Notes under the pieces: model-generated | Database searches by the model: none | Told to the model about the DNA's origin: nothing | Seen by the model: the letters and a program-made list of their open reading frames with translations, nothing else | Shown here: one piece after another, positions 25,014 through 33,809 of the stretch | How the letters are laid out: every line of letters begins with the position of its first letter | Position numbering within the stretch: the stretch's first letter is position 1 | NCBI RefSeq assembly: GCF_044142105.1 | Contig: NZ_JBGTYM010000001.1 | Coordinates: 744,001-808,000 of the forward strand | Reading direction: 5' to 3' | Length of the DNA stretch: 64,000 bases | Source: Pseudogemmobacter sp044142105 | Lineage (GTDB): Bacteria; Pseudomonadota; Alphaproteobacteria; Rhodobacterales; Rhodobacteraceae | Made by a program: the position numbers and the translations under genes

Positions 25014-26022
25014 GCGGAGCCCCGGGAACAAGGGCATAGAATTCGGTCTCGAGTGCGGCGATGTCAACCGGGCCGGGATCGCAGCGGCGGGCCAGCGCGG
25101 CCGCGGCCCGTGCCAAAGTGTCGGGCCCCATGGCGCCGCAGACCCCGGCCACCTCGACCATCTGCGCCATATCACCCTTGCAGTGGAGCGCGATGTCGCA
25201 GCCCGCCGCCCGCGAGGCGGCGGTGCGGCTGGCCAGCGTGCCCGACAGCGCCTCCATGTTCAGATCATCTGTCAGAAGAAGACCGCGAAAGCCGATCTCC
25301 TCGCGGATCACCCGGATCATCTCGGGGCTTTGCGTGGTCGGGCGGCTGTCATAGGCGGTGAAGACGATATGGGCCGTCATCGCCATGGGCAGGTCGGACA
25401 GTGCCCGGAAGGGCGCGAAATCGATGGACTCCAGTTCCTCACGCGCGGCGATAACCTTTGGCAGGTCCAAATGGGTGTCGGCGGCGGAGCGGCCATGGCC
25501 GGGCATATGCTTGACCACCGGCAGGATGCCCCCGGCCAGATAGCCATCGGCCACGGCGCGTCCAACCTGGGCGACAGTCGAAGGATCGCTGCCATAGCAG
25601 CGGTTCTTCAGGAAAGGATGGGTTTCGGACCGGGCCACATCGGCCACCGGGGCGCAATTGCTGTCGACCCCGAGGGCGCGAAGCTCGGCGGCGATGATCC
25701 GGGCCTGCACCCCCAGCGCCCGGGCAGCGTTCGGCCCTGCCGCGCGGACAAGGTCCAGCGGCGGCTGCCATTCGCGCCAATGCGGCGCGCGCAGACGCTG
25801 CACGCGGCCGCCTTCCTGGTCGATGGTGATCAGGGCGTCACGTCCCACCGCCTCGCGCAGATCGGCGGTCAGACGGCGAAGCTGATCAGGATTTTCGACA
25901 TTGCGGGCGAAAAGGATGAAGCCAAACGGGTCGGCGTCCCGGAAGAAGGCGCGCTCTTCGGGCAGGAGAACGGGTCCCGCGCAGCCGAAAACCGCCGCCA
26001 TGCGGCCTGTCGCATCGCTCAT
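25006..26022 (-). CDS. nagZ: Beta-N-acetylhexosaminidase NagZ
   Basis: This 338-residue GH3 enzyme has the IDQEGGRVQRL substrate segment, the signature KHMPGHGRSAADTHLDLP (catalytic His/Asp loop) and the nucleophile in LLTDDLNMEALSG. NagZ removes GlcNAc from anhydromuropeptides in the cytoplasm during peptidoglycan recycling; the window also encodes AnmK from the same pathway. It overlaps the SPOR-domain gene (4 bases) and scpA (8 bases). Confidence 0.93.
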   Translation of the reverse strand: MSDATGRMAAVFGCAGPVLLPEERAFFRDADPFGFILFARNVENPDQLRRLTADLREAVGRDALITIDQEGGRVQRLRAPHWREWQPPLDLVRAAGPNAARALGVQARIIAAELRALGVDSNCAPVADVARSETHPFLKNRCYGSDPSTVAQVGRAVADGYLAGGILPVVKHMPGHGRSAADTHLDLPKVIAAREELESIDFAPFRALSDLPMAMTAHIVFTAYDSRPTTQSPEMIRVIREEIGFRGLLLTDDLNMEALSGTLASRTAASRAAGCDIALHCKGDMAQMVEVAGVCGAMGPDTLARAAAALARRCDPGPVDIAALETEFYALVPGAPHV

Positions 26023-27149
26023 CTATGCGCCACCGGGATGCAATTCGCCCCGTCACTGACCAGGGCTGAGCAGAAGCGGCGGGCATCGTCTTCCGACTCG
26101 AAGCCATGGCCGCGCAGCCGGTAGAAAGTCTTGCCGCCGCTTTCAGCGGCCTGGATCACCATGGCCTTGCCCGCCATCAATTCGGGGAACCGCCCGGTGA
26201 TGCGCATCCATTCGGCCTCGGCCTCGGCGGTGCTGTCAAAGGCGCCGAACTGCACCAGGCGCGTGCCGGGCGCGAGGGTGGCGGGGTCGATGACCTGCGG
26301 CTTGGCGGGCGTGACGGCGGCCACAGCCGTCGCGCGGGCCCCTGTCGCGGGCTTGGCCATCGGGCGGGGCGAGCGGGTGATGGCGCCTTCAGGCGGCGGG
26401 TTGCCGTTGGCGTCAAGGGCAGCGGCCTCGACAGGCTCTTCCGGCGTGGCTTCGGTCTCGCCCAGGGCCTCGGCCAAGGCGATATCGACCGCCTCCTCGA
26501 CCGTGGCGGCCTCGGGGACGGACGGCTCGACGATGGGGGCCGGGCTTTCCACCGTATCGCCCAAGGTCGTGGCCAGCGCGGCGGGCTGCATCGTGCCTTC
26601 CGGCGCGGCGGGGGCTGCGGTCATGCCCGCCGCATCCTCAAGCGACAGTTCCACCGGCTTCGGCGCCAGGATCAGCCGTTCGGCGGGCGGGGCGGCCCCG
26701 CCCTCGGCGGCGACATCGTTCACTGCAAGACCCTGATGTTCCACAACCTCGCCGCCGGGATCATCCGGGGCGATGCGCATCGGCCCTTCCAATGCGCGCA
26801 CAACGGGCACGCCGCGCAGATCGCGCATGGCAAGATCATAGCCCCACCAGGCGAGACCCAGCACCAGCGCCACCGAGCCGATGCCGCCGGCGATATTGAC
26901 GATCTTCTGACCCTTCAGGGACAGGCCGCGCAGGGCAGCGGGGGCATCATAGCCGTCATCCTCGGCCGGGTGGCCGGCATAGCGGCGCAGCGCTCCGTCC
27001 GCGGACCCGCCGGTTGGATGCGGCGCATAGGCCTGCGCCCTTGCGCCCGGTTCCTGCCGTACCGTCGCGGCGGGATACCCGTCGGGACGCGATGATCGCC
27101 CTCTGGTCAAAGGGGGTGCGCTGAATTCGCCGTAATCTGCGTCCGCCAT
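26019..27149 (-). CDS. SPOR-domain membrane protein
   Basis: The 376 residues comprise a cytoplasmic N-terminus of about 85 residues, a single TM segment (VNIAGGIGSVALVLGLAWW, about 86-107), a long periplasmic Ala/Pro/Glu-rich linker, and a C-terminal SPOR domain from about 300 (TRLVQFGAFDSTAEAEAEW ... FYRLRGHGFESEDDARRFC). SPOR domains bind denuded glycan strands at the division septum. The location between argS and nagZ is conserved in Rhodobacteraceae. It is not FtsN, but probably acts in septal peptidoglycan. Confidence 0.87.
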   Translation of the reverse strand: MADADYGEFSAPPLTRGRSSRPDGYPAATVRQEPGARAQAYAPHPTGGSADGALRRYAGHPAEDDGYDAPAALRGLSLKGQKIVNIAGGIGSVALVLGLAWWGYDLAMRDLRGVPVVRALEGPMRIAPDDPGGEVVEHQGLAVNDVAAEGGAAPPAERLILAPKPVELSLEDAAGMTAAPAAPEGTMQPAALATTLGDTVESPAPIVEPSVPEAATVEEAVDIALAEALGETEATPEEPVEAAALDANGNPPPEGAITRSPRPMAKPATGARATAVAAVTPAKPQVIDPATLAPGTRLVQFGAFDSTAEAEAEWMRITGRFPELMAGKAMVIQAAESGGKTFYRLRGHGFESEDDARRFCSALVSDGANCIPVAHR

Positions 27150-27219
27150 GCCTGCCTCTGCCCCGGACGGGTTGATCCCGCCCTTTTCCGCCCGTCAGGG
27201 CCGGCCTCGGCGCGTTTTG

Positions 27220-28962
27220 TCAGCGCATTTCTTCGACCGGCGTTACACCAAGGATAGCAAGACCAGCGCAAATGACAACGCCCACGCTTTGCGCAAGGGC
27301 GATTTTCGCCTGCGAAATGGCCTTGTCATCCTGCACAAACCGCAAGCTGACCTCGTCATTGCCGCGATTCCACAGACCGTGGAAGTCGGAGGCCAATTCG
27401 TACAGGTAGAAGGCCACGCGATGCGGTTCGTTGTTGCGCGCAGCGATTTCCACCAGGCGCGGCCATTCCGCCAGCTTCTTCATCAGCGCAAGCTCGGCCG
27501 GATGGTCGAGAATGGCGTGATCCGCCGCGGTCAATGCGGCCTTGTCCACGGCAATTCCGGCCTCGGCCGCCTTGCGCAGAACCGAATTGATCCGGGCATT
27601 GGCATATTGGACATAGAAGACCGGATTGTCCTTGGATTGCTCGAGCACCTTGTCGAAATCGAAATCCAGGGCCACGTCATTCTTGCGCGTCAGCATGATG
27701 AAGCGGGTCACATCGGTGCCCGCCATTTCCACCACGTCGCGCAGGGTGACAAAAGTGCCCGCCCGTTTCGACATCTTGAACGGTGCGCCGTCCTTCCACA
27801 GCTTGACCAGTTGGATCAGCTTGATGTCCAGCGGGACCCGCCCGCCGGACAGGGCGGCCACCGCCGCCTTCATCCGCTTGACATAGCCGCCATGGTCGGC
27901 GCCGAAAATATCGATGAGCTGGTCAAAGCCGCGCTGCACCTTGTCGAAATGATAGGCGATGTCGGGGGCGAAATAGGTCCAGCTGCCATCCGATTTCTTC
28001 ACCGGACGGTCGACATCGTCGCCATGGGCCGTGCTGCGGAACAGGGTCTGCTCGCGCGGTTCCCAGTCTTCCGGCGTCTTGCCTTTGGGCGGCTCCAGCA
28101 CGCCTTCATAGATCAAGCCCGCCGCGCGCAATGTCTCGATCGCGCCCTCGATCTTGCCGGTCCCATACAGCGCCTTCTCGCTGGAATAGACATCCATGCG
28201 GACACCAAGGGCGGCCAGATCCTCGCGGATCATCTGCATCATCATTTCGGTGGCGAATTCGCGCACATCGGCCAGCCAGACCGATTCCGGCTGATCCAGA
28301 AGCGTGTCGCCGTATTTCTCCTTGAGCGCCTCGCCCACCGGGATCAGGTAATCGCCCGGGTAAAGCCCCTCGCGGATTTCCGGCTCAAGCCCGTGGGCCT
28401 CGCGGTAGCGCTCAAAAGCGCTGCGGGCCAGAACATCGACCTGCGCGCCGCCATCGTTGATGTAATATTCCCGCGTCACCTCATAGCCCGCAAAGGCCAG
28501 AAGGTTCGACAGCGCATCGCCCACGACCGCGCCGCGAACATGGCCCACATGCATCGGGCCGGTGGGATTGGCCGAGACGAACTCAACATTGACCTTCTGG
28601 CCCTGACCGATGCCGGAACGGCCGTAATCGGTGCCCGATGTCAGGATGTCGCGCAGCACGCCCTGCCAGAGCGCGGCCGCAAGCCGCAGGTTCAGGAAGC
28701 CCGGCCCGGCCACATCGGCGCCCGCGATGCGCGGGTCTTCCAGCAGCTTCACCGCCAGCGCGTCGGCGATCTCGCGCGGGGCCTTGCCCGCGGGTTTCGA
28801 CAGGACCATGGCCGCATTGGTCGCCATGTCGCCATGGGCGGGGTCGCGTGGCGGTTCGACCGCGACGGCGGCAAGGTCCATGCCCGCAGGCAATTGCCCC
28901 TCGGCCGCCATCCGGCCCAGAGCATCGGTCACCGCGTTGCGGATTTCCGCGAAGAGGTTCAT
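27220..28962 (-). CDS. argS: Arginyl-tRNA synthetase
   Basis: This 580-residue class I synthetase has the HIGH-type motif NPTGPMHVGHVRGA, DHGGYVKRMKAA, the KMSK loop PFKMSKRAGTFV and a C-terminal DALR anticodon-binding domain ending LGVTPVEEM. The N-terminal additional domain (NLFAEIRNAVTDALGRM) is normal. It is the first gene of the argS-SPOR-nagZ-scpA-scpB series, with 70 bases before the SPOR gene. Confidence 0.96.
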   Translation of the reverse strand: MNLFAEIRNAVTDALGRMAAEGQLPAGMDLAAVAVEPPRDPAHGDMATNAAMVLSKPAGKAPREIADALAVKLLEDPRIAGADVAGPGFLNLRLAAALWQGVLRDILTSGTDYGRSGIGQGQKVNVEFVSANPTGPMHVGHVRGAVVGDALSNLLAFAGYEVTREYYINDGGAQVDVLARSAFERYREAHGLEPEIREGLYPGDYLIPVGEALKEKYGDTLLDQPESVWLADVREFATEMMMQMIREDLAALGVRMDVYSSEKALYGTGKIEGAIETLRAAGLIYEGVLEPPKGKTPEDWEPREQTLFRSTAHGDDVDRPVKKSDGSWTYFAPDIAYHFDKVQRGFDQLIDIFGADHGGYVKRMKAAVAALSGGRVPLDIKLIQLVKLWKDGAPFKMSKRAGTFVTLRDVVEMAGTDVTRFIMLTRKNDVALDFDFDKVLEQSKDNPVFYVQYANARINSVLRKAAEAGIAVDKAALTAADHAILDHPAELALMKKLAEWPRLVEIAARNNEPHRVAFYLYELASDFHGLWNRGNDEVSLRFVQDDKAISQAKIALAQSVGVVICAGLAILGVTPVEEMR

Positions 28963-29043
28963 CTGATCAAATCCCTATCCTGAGGCAAGGCCATGCCAGA
29001 GGCGGCAGGACAGGTCAAGTTTCCCCCGGTTTTCCAGCCCGGA

Positions 29044-29535
29044 TCAGCGCCCCTCGGCCCGCCAATCGTCAAGCGCCGCATTGTCCTCGACCATGGCGGC
29101 ACCACCCAGGGCCGCCGCGCCACCGGGTGCCGCGACCGGACGGTTGCGGAAATACCAGGTCTCGCGCGCGCCGAAATAGAAAGCAACGATGGCGCCCAGC
29201 AGCCACCAGAGCGGTTCCGGCACGGCGTTGAGACCGACCATTCGGGCGGCGAAGCCCACCGGATCGACCATGGCATAGACGAATAGGCCCAGCGTTCCGA
29301 AAGCCAGGAAGGGGCGCGGCAGGCGGTTCAACCCATTGACCAGCCGGTCGAACCGGGACAGCGCGGGGTGCTGGTATTCCTCGCCCAATTGCCGCAGCGC
29401 CGCCATCTGCGCCTCGGCCGACAATTCCATCCTGCGCGTGGCCGATGGCACGAAAACCTCGGCCACGCCCTTGGCCGCCTGCCCCAGCGCCGAAACCGCG
29501 CCCGGCCCACCCAGCACCTTGTCGATCACGCCCAT
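29044..29535 (-). CDS. Holin-family protein (Holin_3TMs), GTA-type lysis
   Basis: This 163-residue protein starts GVIDKVLGGPGAVSALGQAA and has hydrophobic segments around residues 85-103 (FLAFGTLGLFVYAMVD) and 112-135 (PLWWLLGAIVAFYFGAR), with a Gly/Ala-rich acidic tail. The pattern fits the Holin_3TMs family. The upstream endolysin-like gene stops only 4 bases before it, which supports a lysis pair. In Rhodobacter capsulatus a similar unlinked pair (rcc00555/rcc00556) releases the gene transfer agent; assignment to that role is by analogy. Confidence 0.78.
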   Translation of the reverse strand: MGVIDKVLGGPGAVSALGQAAKGVAEVFVPSATRRMELSAEAQMAALRQLGEEYQHPALSRFDRLVNGLNRLPRPFLAFGTLGLFVYAMVDPVGFAARMVGLNAVPEPLWWLLGAIVAFYFGARETWYFRNRPVAAPGGAAALGGAAMVEDNAALDDWRAEGR

Positions 29536-29539
29536 GGCC

Positions 29540-30151
29540 CTACTCCCATCCTGCGACGCGTGCTTGGTGCTGGGCGTCGGTCAGCCAGTATTTCCTGTCG
29601 ATGAATGTCTCGGCGCGCAGCACCCAGCCGCCTTTGCCGCCATCGCGCCTGCGGGCATATTTGCGGCTGGCGGGGCGGGCATCGGCCAGCGCGTAGTAAT
29701 AGTTGCGCCGCGCGATGCCATAGGCGTCGGCCAGATGCGCGGGCGCCGCGTCATAGGCCAGTTGTGCTGCGCGGATCGTCTGCGGGCCGATCTGGCCATC
29801 GGGGTCGCAGGGATAGCCCATCTGGGTCAGCAGGCGCTGGAGGATCTTCACCGCATTGCCGCCCGCATTGACATACATGTCGAAGACCGAGGGTTGCAGC
29901 ACTTCGGGCAAGGCGGCGATGCCGGTGCGCGTATAATAATGCTCGACATAGATCTGCACCGCCTGATCGGCGGTCAGGGCGCGGATATCGGCGGCGTCAA
30001 TCCGGCTGTCGCGAGTCACATCCAGGCCAAGGCGGCGCAGCGTGTGCAGGGTGACACCGTGATTGGTGACACCGCCCGGATCGTCGGGGTCATCGACGAA
30101 GCCGCCCTCGCGGGCGACGATCTCGCGGGCAATCTCCTGAACCGATAGCAT
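29540..30151 (-). CDS. GH108 endolysin-type muramidase with PG_binding_3 domain
   Basis: The 203 residues start with the GH108 motif VAREGGFVDDPDDPGGVTNHGVT (catalytic Glu in REGGF). A C-terminal peptidoglycan-binding helix domain carries DGQIGPQTIRAAQLAYD. There is no signal peptide, as expected for an enzyme released by a holin. The partner holin gene lies 4 bases downstream. Isolation from other phage genes and the presence of a GTA gene cluster end at 61-64 kb suggest a GTA lysis module rather than a prophage remnant. Confidence 0.84.
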   Translation of the reverse strand: MLSVQEIAREIVAREGGFVDDPDDPGGVTNHGVTLHTLRRLGLDVTRDSRIDAADIRALTADQAVQIYVEHYYTRTGIAALPEVLQPSVFDMYVNAGGNAVKILQRLLTQMGYPCDPDGQIGPQTIRAAQLAYDAAPAHLADAYGIARRNYYYALADARPASRKYARRRDGGKGGWVLRAETFIDRKYWLTDAQHQARVAGWE

Positions 30152-30288
30152 GGCGGGCTCCTCTGGCCGAGCACTGGGCTCGGTCAGGGTCTTCCCAATT
30201 GGTTAATCGTGCTTGGGCGCGGCGTTCGGAGGCTTTTGGGCAGAGCCGGAGGGGCGATATTTCGGCGAAAGATCGGGACGGGCCTATG

Positions 30289-30771
30289 TCAGCTTTCGGG
30301 CTTGGCCTTCGGATCGACATACATGCCCTGATCCTTCAGAGCGTCGATGACTTCCTTGGGCATGTAGGTTTCATCATGTTTCGCAAGCACTTCGCTGGCG
30401 ACGAAAGTGCCGCCCTGCATCTGGCCCAAGGCGACCATGCCTTCGCCTTCCGCAAAAAGGTCGGGCAGGACGCCGGTGAATTCGACCGGGACGCTGGCAT
30501 TGGTGTCGGTGACGCGGAAGGAGACGGTGGTGCCCTCGCCGCGCTTGACGCTGCCCTCCTCGACCAGACCGCCGATGCGGAAGACCTCATCCGGGCCGGG
30601 GGGCATGGCGGCGACTTCGCTGGGGGTGCGGAAGAAGTTGATCCCGTCCTTCATCGCATAGCCGATCAGGCCGGTCGCCACGGCAAGCGCCACGAAAGCC
30701 AGCGCGATCACCTGGATGCGCCGCTGTTTCTTGAGCCCCTTGAGGCCGCGAAATTCCTGCCTTGCCGCCAT
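30289..30771 (-). CDS. ccmE: Cytochrome c-type biogenesis haem chaperone CcmE
   Basis: The 160-residue protein has a single N-terminal TM anchor (IQVIALAFVALAVATGLIG, about 19-38) and an OB-fold periplasmic domain. The haem-binding HxxxY motif is intact: His132 and Tyr136 in LAKHDETYMPKE. CcmE receives haem from CcmABCD and passes it to the CcmFH ligase. No other ccm gene is adjacent. It lies 72 bases downstream of argC on the same strand. Confidence 0.94.
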   Translation of the reverse strand: MAARQEFRGLKGLKKQRRIQVIALAFVALAVATGLIGYAMKDGINFFRTPSEVAAMPPGPDEVFRIGGLVEEGSVKRGEGTTVSFRVTDTNASVPVEFTGVLPDLFAEGEGMVALGQMQGGTFVASEVLAKHDETYMPKEVIDALKDQGMYVDPKAKPES

Positions 30772-30843
30772 GTTGCGCCCTCTCCTTCGCGCGCTTCCTA
30801 TTCCGCCGGCCCCCTGGTCGCCTTGATGCGGATCAAGCCCGGA

Positions 30844-31872
30844 TCAGGGGAAGACCGGAGCAAGCATGAGGCCTGTGGTTTCCTCGATGCCGAGCATGAG
30901 GTTGGCGTTCTGGATCGCCTGGCCCGAAGATCCCTTGGTCAGATTGTCCAGCACCGCCACCACCACCGTCCGGCCCGGCACCCGGTCGCCGATCACGCCG
31001 ATATGGCAGTAATTGGAGCCTGCAATGTCGCGTGTCGAGGGGAGTGCGCCAAAAGGCAGCACCTGAAGGAAGGGCTCTTCTATATAGGCCTGCACCAGCG
31101 TCTCGTGAACCAGCTTGGGATCGGCTTTCACATAGACCGTCGCCAGGATGCCGCGGTTCATCGGCAGAAGGTGGGGCGTGAACTGGACCAGAACCGGGCG
31201 GCCCGCCAACTTGCTGAATTCCTGATCGAATTCGCCAAGATGCCGATGCTTTCCGCCCGCGGAATAGGTATGCGTGCCGCCGGAAAGCTCGGCGTGCAGA
31301 AGGTTTTCCTTGAGGCTGCGGCCCGCGCCGGACACCCCGGCCTTGAGGTCGATCTTGATGTCGTCAAGATCAATCACCCCGGCCGAAATCAGGGGCCGCA
31401 GGGCATATTGGCCGGTGGCGGCGTTGCAGCCGGTGCCGGCGATCAGGCGGCCCTTGCGGATTTCGTCACGGTAGAACTCGGTCAGGCCATAGACCGCCTC
31501 TTTCTGCAACTCGACCGCGGCATGGGGCTGGCCATACCATTTCTGATAGTCCGCTGGATCGCGCAACCGGAAATCTGCCGACAGATCAACGATCTTCAGG
31601 TCCTTGGGCAGCTTGGCGATCACTTCCTGAGATGTTGCATGAGGAAGTGCGCAGAAGCATAGGTCAACATTAGAGAAATCGATCTCATCGATCTTCACCA
31701 GACGCGGGAGGTCAAGGTGGCGCAGGAAGGGGAAGACCTCGGCCATGGCCATGCCGGCCTTGCGGTCGGCGGACAGCGCGGTGATGCGCATATCGGGATG
31801 GGTGGCGATCAGGCGGACAAGCTCGGCACCGGTATAGCCGGAGGCTCCGAGAATGGCGATCCGATGGGTCAT
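30844..31872 (-). CDS. argC: N-acetyl-gamma-glutamyl-phosphate reductase
   Basis: ArgC (342 aa) reduces N-acetylglutamyl-phosphate with NADPH in arginine synthesis. The N-terminal Rossmann motif is ILGASGYTGAELVRL and the active-site cysteine is Cys149 in GTGCNAATGQY. A C-terminal LNVHxx-like HIGVIGDRVPGRTVV region follows. The ATG at 31872 has GAAGAAGG upstream; the open frame above it covers the intergenic repeats and is not coding. The leader carries four phased GGAAGAC copies (see repeat at 31981). Confidence 0.93.
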   Translation of the reverse strand: MTHRIAILGASGYTGAELVRLIATHPDMRITALSADRKAGMAMAEVFPFLRHLDLPRLVKIDEIDFSNVDLCFCALPHATSQEVIAKLPKDLKIVDLSADFRLRDPADYQKWYGQPHAAVELQKEAVYGLTEFYRDEIRKGRLIAGTGCNAATGQYALRPLISAGVIDLDDIKIDLKAGVSGAGRSLKENLLHAELSGGTHTYSAGGKHRHLGEFDQEFSKLAGRPVLVQFTPHLLPMNRGILATVYVKADPKLVHETLVQAYIEEPFLQVLPFGALPSTRDIAGSNYCHIGVIGDRVPGRTVVVAVLDNLTKGSSGQAIQNANLMLGIEETTGLMLAPVFP

Positions 31873-31980
31873 GGCGCGGCCTTCTTCTTGCGACTTGCGT
31901 GCCGCTACATAGGGCAAAACCGGGGCGATGGAAACCGTCCAAAGGACGCAGGCGGGCCGTGAAAACACGGGGTTGTGACT

Positions 31981-32021
31981 GTCTTCCAAATGTCTTCCAA
32001 ACGTCTTCCGTTCTGTCTTCC
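31981..32021 (-). repeat. Four phased GGAAGAC direct repeats upstream of argC
   Basis: On the minus strand GGAAGAC occurs four times, at 31981-31987, 31992-31998, 32003-32009 and 32015-32021 (read as GTCTTCC on plus). The spacing is 11, 11 and 12 bases, close to one helical turn. The block is 109 bases upstream of the argC start and 16 bases past the epmA stop, so it may be a multi-site operator. Confidence 0.6.
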
Positions 32022-32036
32022 ACCCGGTGGGGGATT

Positions 32037-33071
32037 TCAGCCTGCCGGAACCCAGATCACATCGCGGATGCGCGGCGCACCGGTCGCCAGCATGACCAGC
32101 CGGTCGAAGCCCAGGGCGCAGCCGCAAGCGGCAGGCATCAGCGCAAGGGCCGCGAGGAAATCTTCGTCGATCGGATAGGTCTCGCCATAGCGGTCCTGCT
32201 TCAGCGCCATCTCCGCCTCAAATCGGCGGCGTTGTTCGGTGGGGTCGGTCAGCTCGCCAAAGCCATTCGCCAGCTCGACACCGCAGGCATAAAGCTCGAA
32301 CCTTTCGGCACAGCGCGGGTCGTCGGCACAGCGGCGGGCCAGGGCCGCTTCGGCGGCGGGATAGCGGTCAAGCACGGTCAGGCGGCCCTGCCCCAGCTGC
32401 GGCTCGATCCGCTCTGACAGGACGCGGCTGAAGAGATCGGACCAGTTCTCACCCCGCATATGCGAGATGCCCTGCGCATCCATCTGGGCGGCAAGGGCGG
32501 GTGCGTCGGTTTCGCCGCCCTGCCCCATGGTCGCCAGCAGATCGATCCCGGCATGGCGCTGGAAGGCCTCGGCCACGGACAGCCGTTCATAGGGCAGCGC
32601 AGGGTCGCAAGTCCGGTCGCGAAAGCGCAGGATGCCGCCTGCCTCCCGCGCCGCAAGCTGCGCCCAGGCGGCCAGGTCCTGCATCAGCACGGCATAATCT
32701 TCGCCCGCGCGGTACCATTCCAGCATGGTGAATTCCGGCTCGTGCAGCACGCCCCTTTCGCGGTTGCGCCAGACATGGGCGAAGGCGTGGATGCGGGTCT
32801 CGCCCGCCGCCAGAAGCCGCTTCATGGCAAATTCGGGCGAGGTGTGCAGATAGCGCGGCACCCCCTGGCCGTCATTGCCGATGGCGGTCGTGGCAAAGGC
32901 GTGCAGATGCGCCTCATTGCCGGGGCTGACTTGCAGGCCCGCGGGGTCGACCTCGGTGAAATCCCGATCCGCCAGCCAGGCGCGGATCGCGGCCTGGATG
33001 CGGTTTCGCGCCAGAAGAAGCGGGCGGCGGTCGACGTGACGGACGGGCTGCCACCATTGCGTATCGGTCAT
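32037..33071 (-). CDS. epmA: Elongation factor P--(R)-beta-lysine ligase-like (EpmA/PoxA/GenX)
   Basis: This 344-aa class II lysyl-tRNA-synthetase paralogue lacks the anticodon domain. Motifs seen are motif 2 (HVWRNRERGVLHEPEFTMLEWY) and motif 3 (GCALGFDRLVMLATG). EpmA beta-lysylates EF-P on a conserved lysine; efp is divergent, 114 bases away, with Lys33 intact. The ATG at 33071 is preferred over a non-ATG upstream extension. The lysine aminomutase EpmB is not within the window. Confidence 0.9.
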   Translation of the reverse strand: MTDTQWWQPVRHVDRRPLLLARNRIQAAIRAWLADRDFTEVDPAGLQVSPGNEAHLHAFATTAIGNDGQGVPRYLHTSPEFAMKRLLAAGETRIHAFAHVWRNRERGVLHEPEFTMLEWYRAGEDYAVLMQDLAAWAQLAAREAGGILRFRDRTCDPALPYERLSVAEAFQRHAGIDLLATMGQGGETDAPALAAQMDAQGISHMRGENWSDLFSRVLSERIEPQLGQGRLTVLDRYPAAEAALARRCADDPRCAERFELYACGVELANGFGELTDPTEQRRRFEAEMALKQDRYGETYPIDEDFLAALALMPAACGCALGFDRLVMLATGAPRIRDVIWVPAG

Positions 33072-33185
33072 TTCGGACGGTTCCGGCTGGAAATCTGGGA
33101 AAAGGTGCGCTAGAGGGCGCGACAATCCGCGCCTGCCGCGCGCATATCACGCCCCGACCGGGGCCTACCACAAGGATCACGCCCC

Positions 33186-33752
33186 GTGAAAGTCATCGCT
33201 TCCTCGCTCCGCAAGGGCAATGTCGTCGAGATGGACGGACGTCTTTACGTCGTTCTCTCGGCCGCCAACTTCCACCCCGGCAAGGGCACGCCGACGACCA
33301 GCGTCGACATGCGCCGGATTTCGGACGGGGTGAAGGTCTCGGAGCGCTGGAAGACCACCGACCAGGTAGAAAAGGCCACGGTGGACGAGCGCGAATACGA
33401 TTTCCTGTATGAGGATGGCGAAGGCTTCCACTTCATGGAGCCGGTCAGCTATGAGCAGGTCGTCGTGACCGACGACGTGATGGGTGGCAACAAGGCCTAT
33501 ATCCAGGAAGGCATGCGCTGCTACCTGAAGACCTTCGAAGGCGCGCCGATCGCCATCGAAGTGCCGCAGAAGATCACGGTCGAGATCACCGAGACCGAGC
33601 CGGTGGTCAAGGGGCAGACCGCCTCGTCCAGCTACAAGCCCGCGATGACCGCCAATGGCCTGCGCGTGATGGTGCCGCCGCATATCGGCGCGGGCACCCG
33701 CATCGTCATCAACACCGACGATGACAGCTATGTGGAACGCGCCAAGGACTGA
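33186..33752 (+). CDS. efp: Elongation factor P
   Basis: EF-P (188 aa) rescues ribosomes stalled at polyproline. The start is GTG at 33186, with CAAGGA about 10 bases upstream. The N-terminal domain has Lys33 in FHPGKGTPTT, the position modified by EpmA; the C-terminal OB folds contain EITETEPVVKGQTASSSYKP and end DDSYVERAKD. It is divergent from epmA, and a strong terminator follows. Confidence 0.96.
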   Translation: MKVIASSLRKGNVVEMDGRLYVVLSAANFHPGKGTPTTSVDMRRISDGVKVSERWKTTDQVEKATVDEREYDFLYEDGEGFHFMEPVSYEQVVVTDDVMGGNKAYIQEGMRCYLKTFEGAPIAIEVPQKITVEITETEPVVKGQTASSSYKPAMTANGLRVMVPPHIGAGTRIVINTDDDSYVERAKD

Positions 33753-33777
33753 GTGATCCAGTTCTGGGAATTTGGAG

Positions 33778-33806
33778 AGGGCGTGCCGGGACCGGCGCGC
33801 CCTTTT
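33778..33806 (+). terminator. Rho-independent terminator after efp
   Basis: The near-perfect hairpin GGGCGTGCCGG / CCGGCGCGCCC has a two-base tip (practically four) and a TTTTG tail. One G-U pair lies in the stem. It separates efp from the convergent PACE-type gene. Confidence 0.82.
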
Positions 33807-33809
33807 GCT

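Noticed and set aside
27148..28983. A 611-codon plus-strand frame opposite argS
   Set aside because: The argS frame has all synthetase motifs; the opposite frame has none and is rich in His/Arg/Gln.
31981..32021. CRISPR array from the tandem GGAAGAC repeats
   Set aside because: Repeats are only 7 bases with 4-5-base gaps, far too short, and no cas gene is near.
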